Assembly: GCA_027859055.1 (NCBI GenBank)
Contig: JAQIBO010000214.1
Coordinates: forward strand, 1 to 6,461
Direction of reading: 5' to 3'
Length of the DNA stretch: 6,461 nucleotides
Origin: Spirochaeta sp.
Lineage (GTDB): Bacteria > Spirochaetota > Spirochaetia > DSM-27196 > Alkalispirochaetaceae
The first letter of the stretch is position 1. Every line of letters starts with the position of its first letter. Of this stretch, positions 1 to 5,567 are shown one piece after another. A program made the position numbers and the translations under genes. The notes beneath the pieces were generated by a model. The model saw only the letters and a program-made list of their open reading frames with translations. It did no database searches and had not been told where the DNA came from.

Positions 1-593
1 GTGAAAAACAACGCGCCGCCATCGCCCGCGCCCTGGTCCTCAACCCGCCGGTCCTGCTCCTCGACGAACCAACCTCCAATATCGACGCGGACTCGGTGGA
101 GCTGGTGGAACAGGTCCTCACCGAGCGCGCCGCGGCGGGCGCCACGGTCATCATGACCACCCACAACCACCACTCCGCCTACCGCCTCGCCGACGTGATC
201 GTACCGCTCGGCGCCGGCCGGGTGCAGCCGTTGTCGGTGAACATCGTCCGGGGTCAAATGGAGGACCCCGGTGACGGGCACATCGGCCGCTTTCGCGTTA
301 CCACCGGTCAGGAAATCCTCTGCCCGGCGATCAGCGGCACCTATACCACCGCGGTGATTCGCATGGACGACATTATTCTCTCCCGCGAAGAGATCACCAC
401 CAGTGCGCAAAACCACCTGCCCGGCACCGTCACCACCGTCACGGAAACACGCGATCAACTTTTCCGGATTGAGCTTGACTGTGGCTTTCCCCTTCGCGTC
501 GTAATCACCGCCCGATCAGTCTCCGAATTCGGTGTCACCCCGGGTACACGCCTGTGGGCGTCGTTCAAAGCCTCGGCGGTTCGGGTGTACTGA
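1..593 (+). CDS. Molybdate/tungstate-type ABC transporter ATP-binding protein, C-terminal part
   Basis: This is the 3' part of an ABC ATPase that would power import of an oxyanion, probably tungstate or molybdate. The reading frame is open from the window edge (first full codon at base 3) to TGA at 591-593. It opens inside the ABC signature, with GEKQR visible and the preceding SGG off the edge. Next come Walker B (VLLLDEP, bases about 51-71), the D-loop (SNID) and the switch histidine in TTHNH (His codon 162-164). The last 55-60 residues, from about base 411, start with LPGTV and look like a TOBE/Mop oxyanion-binding domain, which is typical of ModC and TupC/WtpC ATPases. The Walker A half is missing because of the window edge, not because the gene is broken. 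The permease and binding protein should lie upstream. Choosing between tungstate and molybdate needs those partners, so no gene symbol is given. Confidence 0.88.
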   Translation, partial: EKQRAAIARALVLNPPVLLLDEPTSNIDADSVELVEQVLTERAAAGATVIMTTHNHHSAYRLADVIVPLGAGRVQPLSVNIVRGQMEDPGDGHIGRFRVTTGQEILCPAISGTYTTAVIRMDDIILSREEITTSAQNHLPGTVTTVTETRDQLFRIELDCGFPLRVVITARSVSEFGVTPGTRLWASFKASAVRVY

Positions 594-669
594 CGCTGTG
601 CAGCCGCCCGCGCGTATGATTCCACGGCGACTCCGTCCCGCGGGTGCAGCGAATGGACACGATCCGGTG

Positions 670-698
670 TTGCCGAATTCCGCCTGCCGATGTATGTT
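670..698 (+). promoter_or_regulatory. Possible sigma70-type promoter for the thioredoxin-like gene
   Basis: A TTGCCG hexamer (670-675) and TATGTT (693-698) are separated by 17 bases, which fits a -35/-10 pair. The start point would be near 705, leaving a leader of about 29 bases that includes the ribosome binding site of the next gene. A second, better -10-like hexamer, TACAAT, lies at 709-714 but has no good -35 partner and would put the start point nearly on the ribosome binding site. The 690-745 stretch is clearly AT-richer than its surroundings, which supports a promoter here. The evidence is sequence match only. Confidence 0.33.
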
Positions 699-733
699 TC
701 TAAAAGATTACAATCTGTGTAAGGAATTAAAGC

Positions 734-1243
734 ATGGCAAAGTCAAGTTCAAAAAAACATACCCAACCGGGCTCACCGGAAAACCAGGCAAAACGGCGGG
801 ATGAAAAGGCGCGCCACGCCGCCCGCAGACGTCACAAGCGGATCGCCGTCATCGGCGCTGTTGTGGTTCTTATCGCGCTGGGGTTGGGAGCTACAATCGC
901 CGCAGTTGAGCGGAGTGAAGACCGGGTGCATGATCTTACCGCAGTGGGGCAAGGGGTTCCCGCGGTGGTCCAGGTACACGACACCACCTGTCCGGTATGT
1001 TCGGAGCTGCGCGCCAATATCGAACGCATTGAGGATGACTTCTCCGACGACCAGCTGGTAATCCGCGTCGCCGATATCCACACCGATGCGGGCGAACGCT
1101 TTGCCCGGCGGTACACCACGCAGCGGCGGGTGACGCTTCTGTTTCTGGACGGCGAGGGCGAGATAACCGATATCCAGACGGGCCTGCAGACCGCCGCACA
1201 GCTCAAGGATTCGTTTGAATCTCACGCTGCGGCGCCCGAGTAA
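734..1243 (+). CDS. Membrane-anchored thioredoxin-fold protein with CPVC motif
   Basis: This is a 169-residue protein. The ATG is preceded by AAGGA (721-725), 8 bases upstream, so the start is well supported. Residues 1-36 are very basic (many Lys and Arg) and should stay in the cytoplasm. Residues about 37-58 form one hydrophobic membrane segment. The remaining 110 residues have a thioredoxin-like layout: a strand (PAVVQVHD), then TTCPVC with the CxxC pair at Cys86 and Cys89, a helix, a strand (LVIRVADI), and a strand RRVTLLFLDGEGE followed by the C-terminal helix. By topology the CxxC would face outside the cytoplasmic membrane, suggesting thiol-disulfide exchange there. The usual cis-proline before the TLLF strand is replaced by valine (Val133), so classical oxidoreductase activity is uncertain. 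The gene is convergent with the kinase gene, 11 bases away, and probably has its own transcript. Its substrate is unknown. Confidence 0.82.
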   Translation: MAKSSSKKHTQPGSPENQAKRRDEKARHAARRRHKRIAVIGAVVVLIALGLGATIAAVERSEDRVHDLTAVGQGVPAVVQVHDTTCPVCSELRANIERIEDDFSDDQLVIRVADIHTDAGERFARRYTTQRRVTLLFLDGEGEITDIQTGLQTAAQLKDSFESHAAAPE

Positions 1244-1254
1244 TTCCCACCGTT

Positions 1255-2676
1255 TCAGGGCTGCGGCGGCGAAGGCGGCTGCGACGCTGGATGCTCCGCC
1301 ATTGTAAGGGAGAAACAGGTGCCGACGGCATCCGCAGTACCGGCGAACCCGGGGGCGCCGTCGGGTCCGGGTGTGAGCTTCCACGCCGCCTCCAGCTGAT
1401 GGCACAGGGTGCCCACCAGTTCCATGCCGAGGGACGAGCCGGGTATCCGGTCAACATCGGGCATACCGCACCCGTCGTCGCAGATCGTCACGCTCAGATG
1501 TTCGTCATCGGTTCCTGTGGTGGAAATGGTGAGCGTCCCGCGGTGCCGTCCGGTGAACGCGTGTTTCGCCGCATTGGTGAGTATTTCTGTCACAACGATT
1601 CCCAGTGGAATCGCGATGTCAAGTGGAAGCGGGCGCTCCGCGGCGAAACTGAACTGGGGAATGATTTCCAACTGGTCATGAACGGCGGTGGCCACAATCG
1701 CGTGGGTCAGATCGGTCAGATATTCGTTCAGCCGGATCGCTGCCAGATCGTCACCGCGGTACAGAAGCTCGTGGACCAGTGACATACTCATCACCCGCCG
1801 CTCGCTGTCTTCCAGTGCGCATCGCGCGGCGTCTTCCGAGATCGCCCGGCGTTGCAGAGCCAGCAAGCTGATGACCACCTGCAGGTTGTTCTTCACGCGA
1901 TGGTGGATTTCCCGCAGGAGAACGTCTTTCTCTGTGAGCCACCGTTCCAGCTTCCGTTCGGACGCCTTTCGCTCTTCGATCTCCTGCCGAATGCGCGCCG
2001 ACGAATTGGTGACCACGGCGCGAACCGTGCTCGTTTCGATATTTCGATCGTTTCTGCGGGCGTCCGTCCACCACCACGGCAACGCCTGCGTAAGGTCCAA
2101 CGCTTCCAGGTCGTGCTGAAGCTTCTGCAAGGGGTGAGATATCTGGCGACGAAACGCCAGGGCAACGACCAGCAGGACAAACGCTGCCAGCATGAAGTTG
2201 GGAATAATCTGGGCGTACAGACCGTCGATGACCGCCGCGTACCGCCAGGGAGGTAAAAACGTCACTTGCAACGTTCCAAGGGAAAACGACTCGTCTCCCC
2301 GTGCATACTCCAGGGGCCAGTAGACAACAACACCGTCACGCCGCTCCACCTCATCGTCACTTTTCCCATAGCGGTCATCCACCCAACGGTAGAGAGTCAC
2401 TCCGTCAGACAACTTGACGGTTACCCCGACAACGCTGGGAATCTCGCCGATCCCTTCACCGAGTTGCTTCGCCTGGTTGTCGTTGACAACCCAAACCAGA
2501 TACGACAACACCGGCACGATGCTGTCCTCGATTCGCTCCTCATCGGAACGGATAATACGGGCTGCGATCTGGTATCGGTTCAGCACATTGACCGATACCA
2601 CAAAGACCGTTCCGATTCCGATAAGAAGCGCGATCAGCATCGAGAGTCGGCGCGAGATGGACGAGGATCTCATCAC
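1255..2676 (-). CDS. Membrane sensor histidine kinase, HisKA_2 type
   Basis: This 473-residue protein is a two-component sensor kinase that should autophosphorylate on histidine and pass the phosphate to a response regulator not seen here. Membrane segment 1 is at residues about 11-31 and segment 2 at about 159-176. They flank an extracytoplasmic domain of about 125 residues (LVWVVND near its start) that looks like a CHASE-type sensor loop but that I cannot assign. A HAMP-like or linker region and a charged coiled coil (about 228-250) lead to the HisKA_2 motif EIHHRVKNNLQ, with His259 the likely phosphoacceptor. The HATPase domain has an N-box (EILTNAAKHAF, 364-374), a G1 box (CDDGCGMP, 399-406) and a G2-like GSSLGMELV (413-421). 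The tail is proline-rich. The start is either GTG at 2676 or the adjacent ATG at 2673. GGTG at 2684-2681 gives 4 or 7 bases of spacing, so the ATG is slightly favoured. Both overlap the stop of the binding-protein gene, which implies translational coupling. Confidence 0.92.
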   Translation of the reverse strand: MMRSSSISRRLSMLIALLIGIGTVFVVSVNVLNRYQIAARIIRSDEERIEDSIVPVLSYLVWVVNDNQAKQLGEGIGEIPSVVGVTVKLSDGVTLYRWVDDRYGKSDDEVERRDGVVVYWPLEYARGDESFSLGTLQVTFLPPWRYAAVIDGLYAQIIPNFMLAAFVLLVVALAFRRQISHPLQKLQHDLEALDLTQALPWWWTDARRNDRNIETSTVRAVVTNSSARIRQEIEERKASERKLERWLTEKDVLLREIHHRVKNNLQVVISLLALQRRAISEDAARCALEDSERRVMSMSLVHELLYRGDDLAAIRLNEYLTDLTHAIVATAVHDQLEIIPQFSFAAERPLPLDIAIPLGIVVTEILTNAAKHAFTGRHRGTLTISTTGTDDEHLSVTICDDGCGMPDVDRIPGSSLGMELVGTLCHQLEAAWKLTPGPDGAPGFAGTADAVGTCFSLTMAEHPASQPPSPPQP

Positions 2677-3398
2677 GGTTCACCAAACGCGCGGCGGCGA
2701 TGCCGGTCGTAGCTCCCGTCGGTTTTCATCTCCCGAAGCGTGGCAGCGAGGGGAGCGACGTAAGCCTGGTGACGCTCATGCAGGAAGAGGTACATCGGTT
2801 GGGAGGCCAGGGGAGGTTCAACTATGTCAATCATCTGCCCGCGCCGCGCGTGGAGACGGTGCTCCCCGCGCGCCCGATTGTACAGAATGACGTCCACCCG
2901 CCCGGCAGCAAGCATTTGGAAGAGCTGGTCTTCACTGTTGACGATCGTCACAGACCGCGCCGCGGTGACGTTTTCCTCGTAAACCTTCCATCCCCGAATA
3001 TACGCTACGTGATAATCCCGTAGACTCTCAAAGCTGTCCGGTTCCGGTGTACCGCTGCGGACAAACGCGGAAAACGCCCAGTGGCCAAGCGGTTCCGGGA
3101 CGATCAGCAGGTGTGGATACAGATCGGTGATCCGGGACGTGCGGCCATACTCACCGTCAACGTGGCCGGCGTTTGCCTCCACGAGCGAGCGTTCCGACGG
3201 GAGATGTCGGATTTCAAGGTCAAGACCCAGCCGATCAAACGCATCGGCCAACACGAGATCGTATAAGCCGTCGTTGGCGGGAGTGGAAAACGGCGCCGTG
3301 TCTGCCGTAGACAACACAAGCGGTTCCTGGGAAAAACCGGGAGACGCAACCAGGATCCACATGACCAACAGGGCTCCACCCCGCCTCAATTCAGACAT
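2673..3398 (-). CDS. Family 3 extracellular solute-binding protein
   Basis: This 241-residue protein begins with a signal peptide: basic ELRR, a hydrophobic core at residues about 8-18, and a likely cut near SPGFSQ/EP. There is no lipobox cysteine, so it should be soluble outside the cytoplasmic membrane. The mature part has the pattern of family 3 binding proteins (SBP_bac_3, PF00497): an opening strand LVLSTADTAPFS, the domain-1 stretch DGEYGRTSRI, the FESLRDYHVAYIRGW segment that opens lobe 2, and the late AAGRVDVILYNR segment. At 241 residues it is a little shorter than many transporter-type members. No permease or ATPase for it is adjacent. Instead its TGA overlaps the start of the membrane kinase, so its likely job is sensing a ligand for that kinase. 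The ligand cannot be read from the sequence. The ATG at 3398 has no visible Shine-Dalgarno sequence, but starting later would remove the charged start of the signal peptide. Confidence 0.85.
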   Translation of the reverse strand: MSELRRGGALLVMWILVASPGFSQEPLVLSTADTAPFSTPANDGLYDLVLADAFDRLGLDLEIRHLPSERSLVEANAGHVDGEYGRTSRITDLYPHLLIVPEPLGHWAFSAFVRSGTPEPDSFESLRDYHVAYIRGWKVYEENVTAARSVTIVNSEDQLFQMLAAGRVDVILYNRARGEHRLHARRGQMIDIVEPPLASQPMYLFLHERHQAYVAPLAATLREMKTDGSYDRHRRRAFGEP

Positions 3399-3408
3399 CG
3401 TACCATGG

Positions 3409-3426
3409 AGTATACCAGACCGGTCT
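3409..3426 (-). promoter_or_regulatory. Extended -10 promoter with overlapping palindrome, upstream of the binding-protein gene
   Basis: Read on the - strand, TGG followed by TATACT (3417 down to 3409) matches an extended -10 element (TGnTATAAT) with one mismatch in the hexamer. A weak -35-like TGGCGA lies 17 bases upstream. The predicted start point is about 3402, only 3-4 bases before the ATG at 3398. A perfect 10-base palindrome, AGACCGGTCT (3417-3426), abuts and overlaps the TG element, a position where a repressor could block polymerase. It would allow the binding-protein/kinase pair to be expressed apart from the DUF418 gene upstream. The evidence is sequence pattern only. Confidence 0.38.
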
Positions 3427-3468
3427 CGGCATCGCCAGTTCGCGACGGAATCTGCTGAGCGCCCGCCG

Positions 3469-4620
3469 TCAGGACGCCGGCATCCGGCGATACGAAAGAA
3501 ACCGCCACAGCCGCTCCAACGGCCCCTGCCCGTGGGTGGCCTGCCACCAGTGGGCGAATATAACCTGTAACACCGAAAACACGATTACCCAGCCCCACAG
3601 CGCGATGCGCCCAACGCCGCCCCACAGATGTGGCACCACAAACGTGAATAGCGCCACGGTAACGACGCTCTGGCTGATGTACAGGGTAAACGCCATCCGC
3701 CCGGCGCTGCGCAACGCACGAACAACGCGGGAACCACTGGAAGCGATCGGTACCAGCAGCGATGCGTATCCGACCGCCATACACAGGCCGGGAATCATCA
3801 TCATCCCCATCGTGGCGTAGGCGGCGCTGGTATCCGTACCGACATGGTAGCGCAGGCGCAGTACCAGAGCCGCACCGACCAGCCCGACAGACGCCACCGG
3901 AAGTGCGCGCTTCCACGCGTCGGTTCGGGAAAAGAATCCGCGCCGGTACAGCGCCATGCCAAAGAGCATCACCCCCCCGCTGTGCCAGAAAAGTGCCAGG
4001 GGAATCGCCGCCAGCAGTTCGAGATATTCCGCCGCGTTCGCTCCAATCCGCGACGAAACGTTCGTCCATTCACCGCGCAACGCGCCGAGCTCCGCCGGCG
4101 AAAACGGGAGCGCCGGGATCTCCATGATGTTTTCCCCGCTCATTAATGACCCGATAAACGCCGCCAGCAGCGGGAGCTGTCCGACGAAGACAAACACCGT
4201 TCCCACCACCACCAGGCGGCGTACCGACCAGCGCGCACCGCGCCACGCAAAGAAACCCGCGATCGCATAGGGCGTCAGAATATCTCCCCCCCAGATCAGG
4301 AACCCGTGGACAAGCCCAAACAGCAGGAGCCACCCCAGGCGGCGTCGAATCCACCGTGCCGGGTCAAGACGGCGCGCACGCATCCGGTCGGTTTGAATCG
4401 CCAAACCAACTCCGAAGAGCAGACTGAAAAGCCCCATAAAGCGACTTTCCACAAACAGAGACTGCAGCGCGTACACCACGTGTTCGCCCCGGCCGGCCCC
4501 GACAAACCATTCAGGCGCGTAATACGCCATCGTTGGCGCCGCCATGCTCATGACGTTCATAAGCAGGATTCCGAGAATCGCCACCCCGCGAATCAGGTCA
4601 AGACTTTCTATCCGCTCCAT
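3469..4620 (-). CDS. DUF418 (YeiB-family) polytopic membrane protein
   Basis: This 383-residue, very hydrophobic protein has roughly nine or ten membrane segments. It opens with MERIESLDLIRGVAILGILL, the typical start of YeiB/DUF418 proteins, which belong to the acyltransferase-3-like membrane superfamily. Other family marks are LLFGLVHGFLIWGGDIL (about 99-115), GRMAFTLYISQSVV (307-320) and the C-terminal HWWQATHGQGPLERLWR (357-373) of the DUF418 domain (PF04235). The length is close to that of E. coli YeiB. Biochemical function is not established for most members; a role in moving or modifying a small molecule or lipid group at the membrane is only a family-level guess. A GTG at 4665 would add 15 residues, but the ATG at 4620 matches the family start and has GAGGAG 11 bases upstream, so it is preferred. 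The gap to the binding-protein gene is 70 bases, so the three - strand genes may be partly cotranscribed. Confidence 0.9.
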   Translation of the reverse strand: MERIESLDLIRGVAILGILLMNVMSMAAPTMAYYAPEWFVGAGRGEHVVYALQSLFVESRFMGLFSLLFGVGLAIQTDRMRARRLDPARWIRRRLGWLLLFGLVHGFLIWGGDILTPYAIAGFFAWRGARWSVRRLVVVGTVFVFVGQLPLLAAFIGSLMSGENIMEIPALPFSPAELGALRGEWTNVSSRIGANAAEYLELLAAIPLALFWHSGGVMLFGMALYRRGFFSRTDAWKRALPVASVGLVGAALVLRLRYHVGTDTSAAYATMGMMMIPGLCMAVGYASLLVPIASSGSRVVRALRSAGRMAFTLYISQSVVTVALFTFVVPHLWGGVGRIALWGWVIVFSVLQVIFAHWWQATHGQGPLERLWRFLSYRRMPAS

Positions 4621-4684
4621 CGGTAATCGCGCTCCTCTCAGGACCGTGTTGGCGCCCTGCCGCACAGCTGACCGCCCCCGTCAC

Positions 4685-4717
4685 CAGGGCAACCGCCGCC
4701 GCGCGCCGTTTGCCCTG
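4685..4717. repeat. 8-base inverted repeat in the divergent intergenic region
   Basis: CAGGGCAA (4685-4692) and TTGCCCTG (4710-4717) are perfect inverted copies separated by 17 very GC-rich bases. The right arm covers the -35 hexamer of the predicted + strand promoter. The repeat could be an operator half-site pair or a hairpin in the leader of the - strand DUF418 transcript. No run of T follows, so it does not look like a terminator. Chance occurrence in GC-rich DNA is possible. Confidence 0.35.
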
Positions 4718-4738
4718 CGCCGTCTTCACCGTTAGAAT
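4710..4738 (+). promoter_or_regulatory. Probable sigma70-type promoter for the GATase1-like gene
   Basis: TTGCCC (4710-4715) and TAGAAT (4733-4738) are spaced by exactly 17 bases, with 4/6 and 5/6 matches to the consensus. The start point would be about 4745, just before the Shine-Dalgarno sequence at 4753. That argues against translation from the upstream GTG at 4742. On the other strand, TGAAAC (4762-4757) and TATTCT (4739-4734), also spaced by 17, form a weaker candidate for the divergent DUF418 gene, and its -10 would overlap this one. Confidence 0.45.
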
Positions 4739-4752
4739 ACGGTGCAGTTCCG

Positions 4753-4757
4753 GGAGG
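4753..4757 (+). promoter_or_regulatory. Shine-Dalgarno sequence that sets a TTG start
   Basis: GGAGG lies 5 bases before the in-frame TTG at 4763-4765. It is downstream of the alternative GTG (4742), so it cannot serve that codon. The next in-frame GTG (4772) is 14 bases away, too far for good initiation. TTG is therefore the best-supported start. Confidence 0.6.
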
Positions 4758-4762
4758 TTTCA

Positions 4763-5548
4763 TTGGCAAAAGTGTACTACGACGGAGACTGGGCTGTGAT
4801 GCTCGGGCCGGTATTTGCGGAAACCCCGTTCAATTACGCGTTCAAAGGCACAAACGTGGTCAACTACGGCCACTGGCTCAAAGCCGCGCTGGAATCGGAC
4901 GGACGTCACGAGGTCACCTCTGTCCCCACCTGGGAGTTCTACGAGCTGGAACCGGGCGCGTGGGATACGATCCTGGCCGACTACGACGTGGTGATCTTCT
5001 CCGACGTGGAAGCCAAGAACTTTCAGCTTGCCCCCGCTTTTTTTGACCGCACTCGGTTCGGCAAAGAACCGCTGACCTTCCCCGACCGCGTGCGCCTCAC
5101 CGTCGAGGCGCTCCACGCGGGAACGCACATGATGTTCCTTGGCGGCTGGCTCAGTTTTAACGGTGAAACCGGCAAAGGCGGATGGGGACGCACGCGTCTC
5201 GCCGAAATCCTCCCCTGCCGCTGTCTGGAGGTTGAAGACCTCCGCGAAAGTACCGAGGGCTTTGTACCGCAGCCGGTGCAGTCGGCGCATCCGATCCTCG
5301 CCGGAATCGACACCACCTCGATGCCGCCGATTCTCGGATACAACAAGGTTGAACCGCGCGAGGGGTGTGAGGTCGTCTTGCAATGGCCGGACGGCGACCC
5401 GGCACTGACCACCGGTACATTTGGCGCCGGACGGGTGATCGCCTATACCTCAGACCCCGCGCCGCACTGGGGGTGCAACTTCGTCTACTGGGATGGCTAC
5501 GCCGCGTTCTGGTCAAACGCGCTGGCGTGGCTGCTCACCGGCTCCTGA
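4763..5548 (+). CDS. GATase1-like protein (DUF1355/PF07090 family)
   Basis: This 261-residue protein is counted from the TTG chosen by its ribosome binding site; an upstream GTG would add 7 residues. The overall shape is that of the class I glutamine amidotransferase-like superfamily, close to the PF07090 (formerly DUF1355) group. An early NVVNYGHWLKAAL stretch leads into ADYDVVIFSDV (residues 73-82). The segment GTHMMFLGGWLSFNG (120-134) follows, then GKGGWGRT and AEILPCRC, and finally TTGTFGAGRVIAYTSDPAPHW with the strongly aromatic C-terminal WDGYAAFWSNALAWL. Where classical amidotransferases have a Gly-x-Cys-x-Gly nucleophile elbow, this protein has GGWLSF with no cysteine, so glutaminase activity is unlikely. 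There is no signal peptide or membrane segment, so it should be cytoplasmic. The gene is single, divergent from DUF418 and convergent with the lyase. Its biochemical role is unknown; relatives are often near sugar or nucleoside metabolism genes, but nothing here confirms that. Confidence 0.83.
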   Translation: MAKVYYDGDWAVMLGPVFAETPFNYAFKGTNVVNYGHWLKAALESDGRHEVTSVPTWEFYELEPGAWDTILADYDVVIFSDVEAKNFQLAPAFFDRTRFGKEPLTFPDRVRLTVEALHAGTHMMFLGGWLSFNGETGKGGWGRTRLAEILPCRCLEVEDLRESTEGFVPQPVQSAHPILAGIDTTSMPPILGYNKVEPREGCEVVLQWPDGDPALTTGTFGAGRVIAYTSDPAPHWGCNFVYWDGYAAFWSNALAWLLTGS

Positions 5549-5567
5549 CCCGCCGCCGGCGCGCGCC

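Noticed and set aside
595..650. Imperfect inverted repeat (CCCGCG at 607-612 with CGCGGG at 639-644) after the ABC ATPase gene, considered as a terminator
   Set aside because: The loop is long, the outer arms pair only with bulges, and there is no following T-run. It may be weak structure but is not a supportable intrinsic terminator.
773..1405. A 210-codon open frame on the - strand across the thioredoxin-like gene and the kinase gene end
   Set aside because: It is antisense to a gene with a good ribosome binding site and a recognisable fold, has low-complexity Arg-rich content, and matches no family I know. It is a GC-rich shadow frame.
3386..4069. A 227-codon open frame on the - strand inside the DUF418 gene
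   Set aside because: It overlaps the family-matching DUF418 frame on the same strand, and its translation is Arg/Gly-rich with no recognisable domain.
4621..4665. GTG at 4665 as the start of the DUF418 gene, adding 15 residues
   Set aside because: The extra residues do not match the family start, and GAGGAG lies between this GTG and the ATG at 4620, fitting the ATG.
4760..5383. A 207-codon open frame antisense to the GATase1-like gene
   Set aside because: The + strand frame has a promoter, a ribosome binding site and family motifs; the antisense frame has none.
5549..5567. GC-rich palindrome (CGCCGGCG, 5554-5561) between the convergent genes, considered as a bidirectional terminator
   Set aside because: The stem is only 4 base pairs with no loop, and there is no T-run on either side. 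Such sequences are expected by chance at this GC content.
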